Shown here one piece after another: positions 41,432 through 50,110 of a stretch of 54,284 nucleotides of DNA (its first letter is position 1; each line of letters begins with the position of its first letter). Origin of the DNA: JAXLWB01 sp046328715. GTDB taxonomy: Bacteria > Chloroflexota > Anaerolineae > Caldilineales > Caldilineaceae. The notes under the pieces were generated by a model. The model was not told the DNA's origin and ran no database searches. It was given only the letters and a program-made list of their open reading frames with translations. The stretch spans positions 1 through 54,284 of the forward strand of contig JAXLWB010000067.1 in the NCBI GenBank assembly GCA_046328715.1, given 5' to 3'. Made by a program: the position numbers and the translations under genes.

Positions 41432-42454
41432 TCAAGGCGTCGGTGCGTCCTCACGCAGCAATCCTTCCGCTTTCATCTCCTGCCAAAAGGCCGATGGGAT
41501 CGACTGTTGCAACAGTTTGACATTCGACTGCACATGTTCGGGCGCAATGGCACCGGGAATGATGGCCGAAACAATGGGATTGGCAAGCAGGAAGTGAAGC
41601 GCAGCTGCGCGCAAGGGCACATTGTGGCGTTGACAAAGTGCTTCGATACGGCGCGTTTTGGCGAGAATCTCTTCATCCGCCGGTGCGTAGAAGAACTTTG
41701 CGCCAGGCACAGCACCCGTTGCCAAAATACCCGAGGCGAAGACTGCGCCGACGATCACGCTGACATTATGTTTCTGACAGAGTGGGAAGTCATGGTCAAG
41801 CATGTCTTGTTTGAGCAGATTGTAACCATAGGCGACCAGCACAAAATCGAGATCGACCAAATCGAGGAATTTGGGAATCAAGCCTAGTTCATTAATGCCG
41901 GCACCGACGCCTTTGATAAAGCCAGTTCGCCGCAACTCATCCAATGCCCGCCAGCCGCTGGTATAGAGCTGATTGAGCCAGGCGTTGACCCTTGCTTCCG
42001 TTTTATGAAAGTAGAGATCGAGATCGTGAATCACCAGAAAATCGATGGAAGGCAGGCTGAGTCGTTGTAAACTGTCCTCGACCGAGCGCATGATGCCATC
42101 GTAGGTGAAGTCAACCGCAAACTCAAAGGGCAAACCACCGACAAAGGTACTCCGATCAAAGTTCTGCCAATTGCGTGCCGCTCGGAAAACCCGCCCCACT
42201 TTGGTTGAGACCATAAAGTCGTTGCGCGGCTGTTGGCGCAGAAAGGTCCCTAGCCGATGTTCGCTCTTGCCATAGCCGTAGAAGGGTGATGTGTCGTAGA
42301 AGCGCACACCTGCATCCCAAGCGCCCTGCAAGGTGGCCTGCGCCTGTGATTCACTGATTGCTTCAAAAAGATCGCCGAGCGGCGCACATCCCAGCCCCAA
42401 CTCAGAGACTTGTGCACCCGTCTTACCAATCGTTCGTGTGTGGATGGAGTTCAT
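41432..42454 (-). CDS. aldo/keto reductase
   Basis: NAD(P)H-dependent oxidoreductase with the AKR TIM barrel, 340 aa. The catalytic tetrad is seen as YDTSPFYGYGKSEHRLG (Asp and Tyr), VSTKVGRVF (Lys) and LVIHDLD (His). It resembles D-threo-aldose 1-dehydrogenase / L-fucose dehydrogenase / pyridoxal dehydrogenase members, so sugar oxidation is plausible. GAGGAA is 7 nt before the ATG; the open frame upstream is repeat DNA. Confidence 0.92.
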   Translation of the reverse strand: MNSIHTRTIGKTGAQVSELGLGCAPLGDLFEAISESQAQATLQGAWDAGVRFYDTSPFYGYGKSEHRLGTFLRQQPRNDFMVSTKVGRVFRAARNWQNFDRSTFVGGLPFEFAVDFTYDGIMRSVEDSLQRLSLPSIDFLVIHDLDLYFHKTEARVNAWLNQLYTSGWRALDELRRTGFIKGVGAGINELGLIPKFLDLVDLDFVLVAYGYNLLKQDMLDHDFPLCQKHNVSVIVGAVFASGILATGAVPGAKFFYAPADEEILAKTRRIEALCQRHNVPLRAAALHFLLANPIVSAIIPGAIAPEHVQSNVKLLQQSIPSAFWQEMKAEGLLREDAPTP

Positions 42455-42480
42455 TTGGTTTCCTCGTTTCTGTTTAGTAG

Positions 42481-42543
42481 GACAGTGGGTCAGTAAGACA
42501 GTGAGACAGTTTAACTGATTTACTGTCTTACTGACCCACTGTC
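42481..42543. repeat. inverted array (GACAGTGG units) with perfect 22-bp arms
   Basis: The arms 42481-42502 and 42522-42543 are exact complements of 22 nt built from 8-nt units. Array sequence continues to 42558 and supplies the stop codon of the upstream M20 gene (CAG TAA). Confidence 0.85.
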
Positions 42544-42550
42544 TCACTGT

Positions 42551-43738
42551 TTACTGTACACCGCAAAACCCAATAGCGGTCAAGGCATAGACCTGGGCAA
42601 CGCGCACCAACTCGGCCACGGGAACGGCTTCGTTGAGTGTGTGAGCCCCTTTGGCGTCGGGTCCGTGGGTGAGTGCAGGAATGCCGCCGATGCCGCCGTA
42701 GGTGTTGCCATCATCGACAAAGGGTTTGTCGCCGAGTGGGAGTGGATTGCCCGTGATCGCTGTATGCGCAGCCTGGAAGGCCGTGACAATTGGCTCTTGC
42801 GGGCTGATCTTGAAGGCTTCACCCGTTACCTCAAAGTTAGCTTCGATGGTTGTGCCACTCTCCTGCGCCAATTCGGCCAGGATCTGGCGAAACTCGGCGA
42901 TGACGGTATCGCGTGCACCGGGTGTCACCCAGCGGCGCGAGCCATCGACCTGAGCCAAGATTGGGGATTGGTTGAAGATTTCCCCAGCGCTGATGCGCCC
43001 TACAAAGGCCGAATCATGGAGCCCGAAGTCGCCACTGACCATTTTGATGCGATCATTGAGTTGATGCCAGCGATTGACCAACTCGGCGGCGGTCTTGACG
43101 ACATCGGGTGTGTTGGGTGGACGAAAAACTTCGTGAACAGGGGAGCCTTGTCGGCTGATCTTCACCTCGATGATGGTCGCACCGCGTCCCGCCAGCGGCA
43201 GTCGATCGGCCAGATATTCGGGCAGCAGTACTGCATCGCCAACCATGCCGTCGCGAATAAAGGCGTTGACCTGTCGCCGATCCCCCCACGGCCCCTCATG
43301 ATGGTCGTGGGCGGTGAGTAAGATGCCGCCGCCAGGGAGTGCCTCGGTCTCGCGTAAAACGCGCAGTGCTTCCACAAAGGCCGCAATGCCGCCCTTCATA
43401 TCCGAAGCGCCGGAGCCATAGAGGATTCCGTCCTCTACACGGGGCGCTATGAAGGGGAGATGCACCGTGTCGAGATGCCCGTCGAACTGCAATGTGCGTC
43501 CTGGTTTGTCACTGTTGAAACGGACAACCACTGCTGGTGCCTCCGGCCAATCGGCAATGGGACGTTCGACGACAAAGCCATCGCCGCGCAAAATTTCTGC
43601 CAGGCGATCTGCTACGACACCTGCACTGCGCGTAGGGCTGGGAATTTCGACCAGGGCAATGGCAGTATCGAGCAGCCGCTTGACATTGACATGGTCGCGA
43701 ATCAATTGAATGAGTTGCGATGAAAATGTTTGGGTCAT
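42551..43738 (-). CDS. M20 family metallopeptidase, ArgE/DapE-like
   Basis: Zinc amidohydrolase of 395 aa. DGHLDTVHL and GSGASDMKGG provide the first metal His and the bridging Asp; GPDAKGAHTLNE is near the C-terminal metal site. The usual Glu-Glu general-base motif is replaced by AHDHHEGPWGD, with a single Glu, as in a divergent subfamily. The substrate is probably an acylated amino acid. AGGAAC is upstream of the start. Divergent from the ANTAR gene. Confidence 0.9.
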   Translation of the reverse strand: MTQTFSSQLIQLIRDHVNVKRLLDTAIALVEIPSPTRSAGVVADRLAEILRGDGFVVERPIADWPEAPAVVVRFNSDKPGRTLQFDGHLDTVHLPFIAPRVEDGILYGSGASDMKGGIAAFVEALRVLRETEALPGGGILLTAHDHHEGPWGDRRQVNAFIRDGMVGDAVLLPEYLADRLPLAGRGATIIEVKISRQGSPVHEVFRPPNTPDVVKTAAELVNRWHQLNDRIKMVSGDFGLHDSAFVGRISAGEIFNQSPILAQVDGSRRWVTPGARDTVIAEFRQILAELAQESGTTIEANFEVTGEAFKISPQEPIVTAFQAAHTAITGNPLPLGDKPFVDDGNTYGGIGGIPALTHGPDAKGAHTLNEAVPVAELVRVAQVYALTAIGFCGVQ

Positions 43739-44009
43739 GGGATGAGTTCCTAGGAGTTCATATTGTACTTGATGGCGATTGATAAGTGCTAATGACGAAA
43801 AAAACAGCAGTGATACCGCAAGCGGGCGTACTACTCAGAAATAGACTGAAACGTAATGGTTCTCATTTCAACCGTACGATAATTCATTACTTTACCCATT
43901 TTTTGGTATCATATTCTTTTTCAGAAGGGATTCAATTTTGTATACTCCGTGCGGTAATTATACTAATTGGAGTTTGCCCAGCGGAACAAAGGTAGAGTAG
44001 GAGAGGCTC

Positions 44010-44594
44010 ATGGAACGGACGCGCGTCATTATTGCGGATGATGAATCACTTATACGAATGGATTTGCGCGAGATGTTGACCAATCTCGGTTATTTGGTGG
44101 TGGGTGAAGCGGGAGATGGTCTTAGCGCAGTGAATATGGCGCGTGAATTGCGCCCTGATATTGTGATTATGGATATTAAGATGCCGGATATGGACGGTAT
44201 CGAAGCGGCTCAACTGCTGACGCAGGAACGGATTGCTCCGGTGCTCTTGTTAAGCGCCTACAGCCAGACTGAACTGGTGCAGCGGGCACGGCAGGCCGGG
44301 GTGGCTGGTTATCTGGTCAAGCCATTTCGGGAGCCGGACCTGACGCCGTCGATCGAGATTGCACTCTCGCGCTTTAGCGAATTTCGTGCCCTGGAGCAGG
44401 AATTTGGCAACCTTCAGGATGCGTTGGAGACGCGCAAACTGGTTGATCGCGCCAAAGGTATCTTGATGGATACACAAGGGCTCAGCGAAAGCGAAGCTTT
44501 CCGCAAGATCCAAAAGATGAGCATGAACAATCGTAAATCGATGCGTTCGGTGGCGGAAGCGATCATCTTGGCCCATTCGGTGAGTGAACAGTAA
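44010..44594 (+). CDS. ANTAR-domain response regulator
   Basis: Response regulator that binds RNA rather than DNA; 194 aa. The receiver domain (1-120) has the acidic pocket DDES, phosphoacceptor Asp55 in VIMDIKMPDMDG, and Lys in LVKPF. The ANTAR domain (about 130-190, RAKGILMDTQGLSESEAF and AEAIILAHS) binds two-hairpin leader RNAs that cause antitermination. It resembles PdtaR. The cognate histidine kinase is not in the window. AGGAGAGG precedes the ATG. Confidence 0.92.
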   Translation: MERTRVIIADDESLIRMDLREMLTNLGYLVVGEAGDGLSAVNMARELRPDIVIMDIKMPDMDGIEAAQLLTQERIAPVLLLSAYSQTELVQRARQAGVAGYLVKPFREPDLTPSIEIALSRFSEFRALEQEFGNLQDALETRKLVDRAKGILMDTQGLSESEAFRKIQKMSMNNRKSMRSVAEAIILAHSVSEQ

Positions 44595-44635
44595 ATTAAC
44601 AGTGGCGGGTAACGGGTTGCGGGTGGTTGACTTAC

Positions 44636-45403
44636 ATGTCACCTCCTAATTTTAATGGTACTGTGAAACTATCGATCATCATCCCAGTCTATAACGAAAT
44701 AAAGACCCTGGAAGAGATCGTCCAACGGATCCGGGCTGTCGATTTGACGTTGGATAAAGAAGGGGTGAATCGTTACATTCAGGGCCCGCTATCGCTTGAG
44801 CGTGAGTTAGTGATCGTAGATGACGGTTCGACCGACGGCACACGCTCCATTTTGGATCGCTGGCGTGGTGAAGATGCCAAGGATATGCGCATCATCTACC
44901 ACCAACAAAATGGCGGCAAGGGCGCAGCATTACGCACTGGCTTTGAGAATGCCACAGGCGACATTCTGATCATCCAGGACGCCGATTTGGAATACGACCC
45001 GCGTGACTATGTGAAGTTGCTGGTGCCGCTGCTGGAAGGGCGAGCGCCTGTGATCTATGGCAGTCGTTTCTTGGGCGGACCGCGCGCCGCCATGAGTTTA
45101 AGCCACACCTTTGGTAATCAAATGCTTACGTGGGTTACGAATCTGCTCTACGGCACCATCCTGAGCGATATGGAAACCTGCTATAAGTGTTTCCGCAAAG
45201 AAGTGATCCGTGGCATTCCCCTCCACAGCCGCCGCTTTGAGATCGAGCCGGAGATCACGGCCAAATTGCTTAGACGAGGCTACGCCATCTATGAAGTGCC
45301 GATCAGCTACAATGGTAGAGCCTTTCACGAGGGCAAGAAAATCTCCTGGCAAGATGGTTTTGCTGCCATTCGCACCTTGATTAAGTATCGATTTCGGGAT
45401 TGA
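44636..45403 (+). CDS. glycosyltransferase family 2, dolichyl-phosphate mannosyltransferase-like
   Basis: GT-A fold transferase of 255 aa, probably membrane-associated. SIIIPVYNEIKTLEEIV, VIVDDGSTDGTRSIL (nucleotide Asp), DADLEYDPRDY (metal DxD-type) and GSRFLGG are standard. It probably transfers a sugar to a polyprenyl phosphate donor for the next two genes, with which it forms an operon (end to start spacing about 0-2 nt). The upstream 40 nt hold GCGGGTA-like tandem units without a partner arm. Confidence 0.9.
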   Translation: MSPPNFNGTVKLSIIIPVYNEIKTLEEIVQRIRAVDLTLDKEGVNRYIQGPLSLERELVIVDDGSTDGTRSILDRWRGEDAKDMRIIYHQQNGGKGAALRTGFENATGDILIIQDADLEYDPRDYVKLLVPLLEGRAPVIYGSRFLGGPRAAMSLSHTFGNQMLTWVTNLLYGTILSDMETCYKCFRKEVIRGIPLHSRRFEIEPEITAKLLRRGYAIYEVPISYNGRAFHEGKKISWQDGFAAIRTLIKYRFRD

Positions 45404-45405
45404 CT

Positions 45406-47055
45406 GTGCAGGTGCGCTCCAAATTTTACCCGCTGCTTGTTCTTCTCATCCTGGTCGGATTCGCCTTTCGTCTCGTACTTCTCACTGCTTTTCCGCTGCG
45501 TGAAGATGAAGCCATCTACAGCTTTTGGGCGCTGCACTTCTTGCACGAAGATCCCTGGTTTCTCCACGTGTGGCCCGACAAACCGCCGCTTTTCATCTGG
45601 CTGCTTAGCGGCGCTTTTGCGCTTTGGGGCGAATCATCGGCCAGCGGGCGCTATCTGAATGTACTCCTTAGTACGCTCACCATTCCCATCGTTGGAACCA
45701 TCGCCCGTCGCCTGTGGGGCGAGCGTGCGGAGCTGATTGCCGTGGCAGCCATGACGCTCAATCCCTTTGCCATCAGCTTTGCCCCAACCCTCTTCACTGA
45801 TCCACTCCTGGTCTTTTCCGCTACATTGGCGCTCTATTTGGCAATGACAGGCGTACCATTCTGGTCTGGCTTGTGGCTCGGCGTGGCGATCATGACCAAA
45901 CAACAAGGATTGCTCTATCTGCCACTCGTGTTGGGCGTGATGCTAATCGGCAAGACAAACAAACATAGCGTAGGTGCGGTTACAAACCGCACAACCTACC
46001 GAGAGCAAGGAGCGTGCGGTTACAAACCGCACCTACACACTCTCCTGCAATTTTTGCTCGGTATGCTGCTGATTGTCACTCCTGTCCTGCTCTGGGATAG
46101 CCAACGCTGGTCTGTGGCCCCTTCGCCTTGGGATTGGAGTGTACACAACTATGCGCCATTGACGCTTGTGCTTGTCGCTGATTGGCCGCAGCGTTTACGA
46201 ATTTGGGGCGATTTGCTTTGGTATCTCACCGCGAGTGGGGCCGTGTGGGGAGTGTTGCTGGTTGGGATTCTTGTATGGCTATTGCAGACGTGGAGAAAAA
46301 GATCTGCGTTCGTGAATCCGTATCCCTTGCTGACGCGCAGGGCTCTGAGATACTCTCCGACTCTCTTCCTGCTCTGGTCTTTTGGTTTCATCGTCCTGCA
46401 TTTAGTCACTACCCTCCAACCCTGGGATCGCTACCTATTGCCCCTCGCTCCCTTCCTCGCACTCTTTATAAGCTGGCTAGGAAGTCCAAGCGATATGGAT
46501 TCACAGACCACCAATCCGCAATTCTCATTCTCCCTCCTCACTCTGCTCCTTCTCCTTTTTCCCGCCTGGCAAGCCGCCAATGGTCGTCTGCCAATTGGCG
46601 GCGATCATGGGGCCTATCGAGGCTTGGATACAATCATCAACGAATTGAATATGACATTTGAGCAGGAGATGCCAACGGTCCACAATCACAGTACCATTCT
46701 TTACCATCGTGAACTGGGCTGGCACTATCGCTTTTATCTTTACGACCAGGTACGCAGCCATCAGGTGGAGCTACGTTGGTATCCAAGCGCTGTCTATCTG
46801 ACAGACAATGCCAGCAAAGCGCCCCACCTGCGCAAATTTCTGATTGAACCGGATTGGTCGCCGACCCAGGATTTGGCCTTTGCTCTACGTGTGCGTGGGC
46901 TTGTTTTGCAACAACTTCGGCACATAGGCAACTTCACGTTATTCGAGATAGTCCAACCCAGTCAAGCCTTCTGCGAGTGGTGCCGCTGTCGTGTTGAACG
47001 CTACCCCTTCCCAACTTTGACCACGCTTAGCGACAAGGCTATGATCTGTAAATAA
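45406..47055 (+). CDS. GT39-type membrane glycosyltransferase (PMT/ArnT-like)
   Basis: Polytopic membrane protein of 549 aa from GTG 45406 (TTG 45400 also in frame). LREDEAIYSFWA gives the catalytic acidic pair of GT-C enzymes; WPDKPPLFIWLLSG and TKQQGLLYLP are PMT_2 landmarks. It would move a polyprenyl-linked sugar to an acceptor outside the membrane. Residues about 190-210 (GAVTNRTTYREQGACGYK) are encoded by an inserted repeat between two hydrophobic segments; the frame is kept. Confidence 0.85.
   Translation: MQVRSKFYPLLVLLILVGFAFRLVLLTAFPLREDEAIYSFWALHFLHEDPWFLHVWPDKPPLFIWLLSGAFALWGESSASGRYLNVLLSTLTIPIVGTIARRLWGERAELIAVAAMTLNPFAISFAPTLFTDPLLVFSATLALYLAMTGVPFWSGLWLGVAIMTKQQGLLYLPLVLGVMLIGKTNKHSVGAVTNRTTYREQGACGYKPHLHTLLQFLLGMLLIVTPVLLWDSQRWSVAPSPWDWSVHNYAPLTLVLVADWPQRLRIWGDLLWYLTASGAVWGVLLVGILVWLLQTWRKRSAFVNPYPLLTRRALRYSPTLFLLWSFGFIVLHLVTTLQPWDRYLLPLAPFLALFISWLGSPSDMDSQTTNPQFSFSLLTLLLLLFPAWQAANGRLPIGGDHGAYRGLDTIINELNMTFEQEMPTVHNHSTILYHRELGWHYRFYLYDQVRSHQVELRWYPSAVYLTDNASKAPHLRKFLIEPDWSPTQDLAFALRVRGLVLQQLRHIGNFTLFEIVQPSQAFCEWCRCRVERYPFPTLTTLSDKAMICK
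45970..46036. repeat. in-frame repeat insertion in the GT39-type gene
   Basis: Two identical copies of GTGCGGTTACAAACCGCAC (45974-45992 and 46014-46032), each a perfect 8-bp hairpin with loop ACA, lie 40 nt apart and are bounded by GTAG and CTAC. Confidence 0.85.
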
Positions 47056-50015
47056 TGAGTCGAGAGTCCACAGTCAGAAATCAGAAGTCTGAGGTCAGAA
47101 GTCAAGCATCTAATGGGGTGAGGGCGGTTGCGCTTACCCAGATGTTGCCTGCGCTGCTGTTATTGCTTTTCGTTTTACTGCTTTATTACCCATTGCTCTT
47201 CACCAACCGAGTTTTGGCGAGCGGCGATATTCTCCACTACTTTTACCCCTACCGCGACTATGCCGCAAGCGCCTTTCGCGAGGGTAAGATTCCCTTGTGG
47301 AATCCCTATATCTTTCTTGGCGCGCCCTTTCTGGCTAATCCGCAAACGGCAGTACTCTATCCACTGCATTGGCCACTTAGTTGGCTTCCCGTGACTAAGC
47401 AGATTTATTGGAGTGCGGCACTGCATACCTGGATTCTCGGCCTGGGCGGTTATCACTTGATGCGTCGCTGGCGACTCTCGCTGCTTGCCGGTCTTACCAC
47501 TGCGGTTGTATTGGCAGGCAGTGGCTTTTATGGCGGGCTGCTCGGTCACATCAACCAGATGAATGCGGCAGCTTGGTTGCCGTGGGGAATCGTGGTGATT
47601 GAAGGGGTGCAGGGTGCAGGGGGCAGGGTGCAAGGGGCAGGAAGCAAAAATCCTCTTATGACTCGCAACTTGCAACTTGCAACCTGCATCTTGCCCCTTG
47701 CTTTTATGGCATTGTTGGTGGCGTTGATGTTGCTAGCAGGGCATACTCAGACCGCCTATATCAATTTGTTTGGGATTGGCGTTTGGGCCTTGTTACGGTC
47801 GTTTGTGCTTGCCACAAACGGTGACGAAGTACAGTCGAGGTGGCGCTTTCCTGTTCGCTCCTTTTGGATCGGCGTTAATCCGCAGCCACTGGTGATCTTT
47901 CTGCTCGGCTGTCTCTTGAGTGCAGGATTGGTGGCGGCGCAGCTCTTGCCAACGCTGGAACTGAACGGCCTGGGTCTACGCAGCGGCGGCTTGAGTTATG
48001 GCGAGGCGAGTAGTTTTAGCCTAAAGCCGCTACAACTGTTTTGGACGCTGCTGCCGAGTTACGGGCTGGTCGATCTGGGCGTCGTTTTTGGTTCGCTGGG
48101 TTACAGCGAGTATGTTGCCTACGTGGGGATCATTGCCCTGCTCTTAGCCATCTGGATGTTCCGAAGTTGGATTGTGACAGGCGGTTACAAACTTCAAAAC
48201 CTGAAAGCCGAACAAGGGTTTGGTCTTCTCTTCGCCGGGCTGGGTTTTTTTCTCGCCCTGGGGCGTTGGAATCCCTTCTACTACCTACTCTTCAAGCTCA
48301 TCCCTGGTTTCGATCTCTTCCGTGCCCCAGCGCGCTGGATGATGCTCTATACTTTGGGCATGGCGGTGTTGGCAGGGGTGGGGATTGCGAATTATGAATT
48401 GCGGATTGCGGATTTGGCAATGCCAATTGCAGTACGTCAGAGATGGAAAAATCACCTTGCCACCTTGTCACCCAGTCACGTTCGACCTGCGGTCGGCATC
48501 ATCTTGTCATCTTGCCTTTTACTTCTCCTTGCGCTTGATCTCCTCCTCGCTTCCCGCTCCCTACCCTATGCCCAGACCACTGCGCCGCAGGCAGTCTATG
48601 ATCTGCGCACGGCACCGGCTTTTTTGCTCACCGATCCGGCGCGGCAACAGGGCAATCCGGCGGCGAGCGGACGCTTTCTGAGCATGAGCACTATCACGTT
48701 TGACCCAGGCGATATGGGCGATTATCGGCGTATTCTGTCCGACACCGGTCAACTGGATGAGCGTGGCTTTTCGCAATTGGTGATCGCGCAAAAGTCGCAA
48801 GAGATTCTAGCTCCGAACTTGCCGTTGCTCTGGCGCGTGGCTGCGGTGGATGGCTTTGATGGCGGCGTGCTGCCGCTGAAACGTTACAATGAGTTTCTGA
48901 CGACCTTGATTCCTGCCGATCAACTGGTACCAGATGGTCGCTTGCGTGAACAGATCAAAGTGATGCCGGCCACCCGGCTGCTCAATTTGCTTAATGCCCA
49001 GTACATCATCACCGACAAGGTGCGTGATCTCTGGTTTGAGGGCGTCTATTACGACCGTCAAATCGGTGCTCGGCTTCAAGATGACCAGGTCGCGGATATT
49101 GCCGTCGAGCAACATTTCGAGGCGACACATCTTGATTTGATTGCCTTTGTGGAGGAGCCTAATGCGCTGTCTGCCGACAAGAATATGTCAGTAGCAACCG
49201 TGCAGGTAATCGGAGATAGAGGCAAGCAGGATTTCACTTTACTTGCGGGTGGGCAAGCGGGTGCCCAGTTGGCCGATGGCACGCTAGATTCAGCTTTGGC
49301 CCAAAGCAGTGGTGCAATCGTTGCCTTGCGTGATGTTGAGGGAAACAAACAAGAATATCGTGTTCGATTGATATTAGACAAGCCAACTTCGCTCCAACAA
49401 ATCCGTATTGCGCATTCATCTGCTGCACCAGTTGTGGTGATTCAGGCGGCTACCCTCTACGATGCACGCACCGCCATGTTTCAACCGCTGCTGCCGAGCG
49501 ATCGTGGCCATTTTCGTTTGGTGCACAGCGGCGATGTCAAAATCTACGAAAATCTTGACCATCTGCTGCGAGCTTATCTGGTACATCAAGTGGAAAGTGC
49601 GCAAAGTGGCGAGGAAGCGGTTGCAAAATTGCAGGCGGCAGACTTTGACCCAGCCCAACGTGCGATTGTTACTGGATTGCCTGCCTTTCAAGCGCAACCG
49701 GATCGCCAGGAATCCGTAGAGATGATCAGTTATAAAGCCGAGCGGGTGGAAGTGCGAACGCAGAGCGCAAGCCAGAGCCTGCTTGTGCTCGACGATGCCT
49801 ACTATCCAGGGTGGAAAGCCACAGTCGATGGTGTGGAAAGTACCATCTATCCAGTCAACCACCTCTTCCGTGGCGTAGCCCTGCAGGCTGGGGCGCATAA
49901 CGTCGTATTTGAATTTGCCCCTCGCTCCTGGCAGCGAGGCGTTCAGATCAGTTTGGTGAGTTGTCTGCTGTGGAGCGTGTTGGTCCTAATAGGATTTGCC
50001 GCGGGAAGGCGATAA
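47055..50015 (+). CDS. large membrane protein, YfhO-like (GT-C type)
   Basis: Polytopic membrane protein of 986 aa; about the first half is transmembrane and the rest is an extracellular beta-rich region before a final helix. GDILHYFYPYRDYA, FREGKIPLWNPYIFLGAPFLANPQ, FDLFRAPARWM and the C-terminal DDAYYPGWKATVDG are typical of the YfhO family, which is linked to glycosylation of wall polymers. The start overlaps the previous stop (TAATG). Its N-terminus (MSRESTVRNQKSEVRSQ), residues near 190 and residues near 440-470 are encoded by repeat DNA. Confidence 0.85.
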   Translation: MSRESTVRNQKSEVRSQASNGVRAVALTQMLPALLLLLFVLLLYYPLLFTNRVLASGDILHYFYPYRDYAASAFREGKIPLWNPYIFLGAPFLANPQTAVLYPLHWPLSWLPVTKQIYWSAALHTWILGLGGYHLMRRWRLSLLAGLTTAVVLAGSGFYGGLLGHINQMNAAAWLPWGIVVIEGVQGAGGRVQGAGSKNPLMTRNLQLATCILPLAFMALLVALMLLAGHTQTAYINLFGIGVWALLRSFVLATNGDEVQSRWRFPVRSFWIGVNPQPLVIFLLGCLLSAGLVAAQLLPTLELNGLGLRSGGLSYGEASSFSLKPLQLFWTLLPSYGLVDLGVVFGSLGYSEYVAYVGIIALLLAIWMFRSWIVTGGYKLQNLKAEQGFGLLFAGLGFFLALGRWNPFYYLLFKLIPGFDLFRAPARWMMLYTLGMAVLAGVGIANYELRIADLAMPIAVRQRWKNHLATLSPSHVRPAVGIILSSCLLLLLALDLLLASRSLPYAQTTAPQAVYDLRTAPAFLLTDPARQQGNPAASGRFLSMSTITFDPGDMGDYRRILSDTGQLDERGFSQLVIAQKSQEILAPNLPLLWRVAAVDGFDGGVLPLKRYNEFLTTLIPADQLVPDGRLREQIKVMPATRLLNLLNAQYIITDKVRDLWFEGVYYDRQIGARLQDDQVADIAVEQHFEATHLDLIAFVEEPNALSADKNMSVATVQVIGDRGKQDFTLLAGGQAGAQLADGTLDSALAQSSGAIVALRDVEGNKQEYRVRLILDKPTSLQQIRIAHSSAAPVVVIQAATLYDARTAMFQPLLPSDRGHFRLVHSGDVKIYENLDHLLRAYLVHQVESAQSGEEAVAKLQAADFDPAQRAIVTGLPAFQAQPDRQESVEMISYKAERVEVRTQSASQSLLVLDDAYYPGWKATVDGVESTIYPVNHLFRGVALQAGAHNVVFEFAPRSWQRGVQISLVSCLLWSVLVLIGFAAGRR
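47058..47105 (+). repeat. single-arm tandem array at the N-terminus of the YfhO-like gene
   Basis: Degenerate 7-8-nt units of the type GTCAGAA encode the N-terminal residues. No complementary arm was found nearby. Confidence 0.6.
47604..47701. repeat. in-frame inverted array in the YfhO-like gene (first)
   Basis: The G-rich left arm (GGGTGCAGGGTGCAGG, 47604-47645) and the right arm AACTTGCAACTTGCAACCTG (with flanks, 47667-47701) are partly complementary and read through in frame. The units match the pyk-end element. Confidence 0.75.
48385..48520. repeat. in-frame tandem arrays in the YfhO-like gene (second)
   Basis: GAATTATGAATTGCGGATTG (7-nt units, about 48388-48420) is followed by ACCTTGCCACCTTGTCACCC and ATCATCTTGTCATCTTGCC (8-nt units, to about 48517). 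It encodes NYELRIADLA and HLATLSPSH. No clear arm pairing. Confidence 0.65.
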
Positions 50016-50033
50016 AGCAATGCAAGAAGAACT

Positions 50034-50097
50034 TGGTCATCTTGTCATCCCTTCATCCTGTCACCCCGTCACCTTGTCACCTTGTCACCTTCCCCCC
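50034..50097 (+). repeat. tandem array of TTGTCACC/TTGTCATC units
   Basis: Seven or eight degenerate 8-nt units follow the YfhO-like gene. The unit is the same as in the right arms at 27811 and 33541, but there is no left arm here. Confidence 0.75.
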
Positions 50098-50103
50098 TAT
50101 AAT
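50074..50103 (+). promoter_or_regulatory. promoter formed at the edge of the repeat
   Basis: TTGTCA (50074-50079, from a repeat unit), an 18-nt spacer and TATAAT (50098-50103) precede ATG 50111 by 7 nt, which predicts a leaderless mRNA. Confidence 0.55.
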
Positions 50104-50110
50104 AACAACT

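Noticed and set aside
43900..44000. TATACT-like boxes before the ANTAR gene
   Set aside because: Two TATACT sequences are present, but neither has a convincing -35 at the right distance.
45970..46036. Direct repeats that look like a mini CRISPR
   Set aside because: Only two copies, each a perfect palindrome, with a 21-nt gap and inside an open coding frame; no cas genes in the window.
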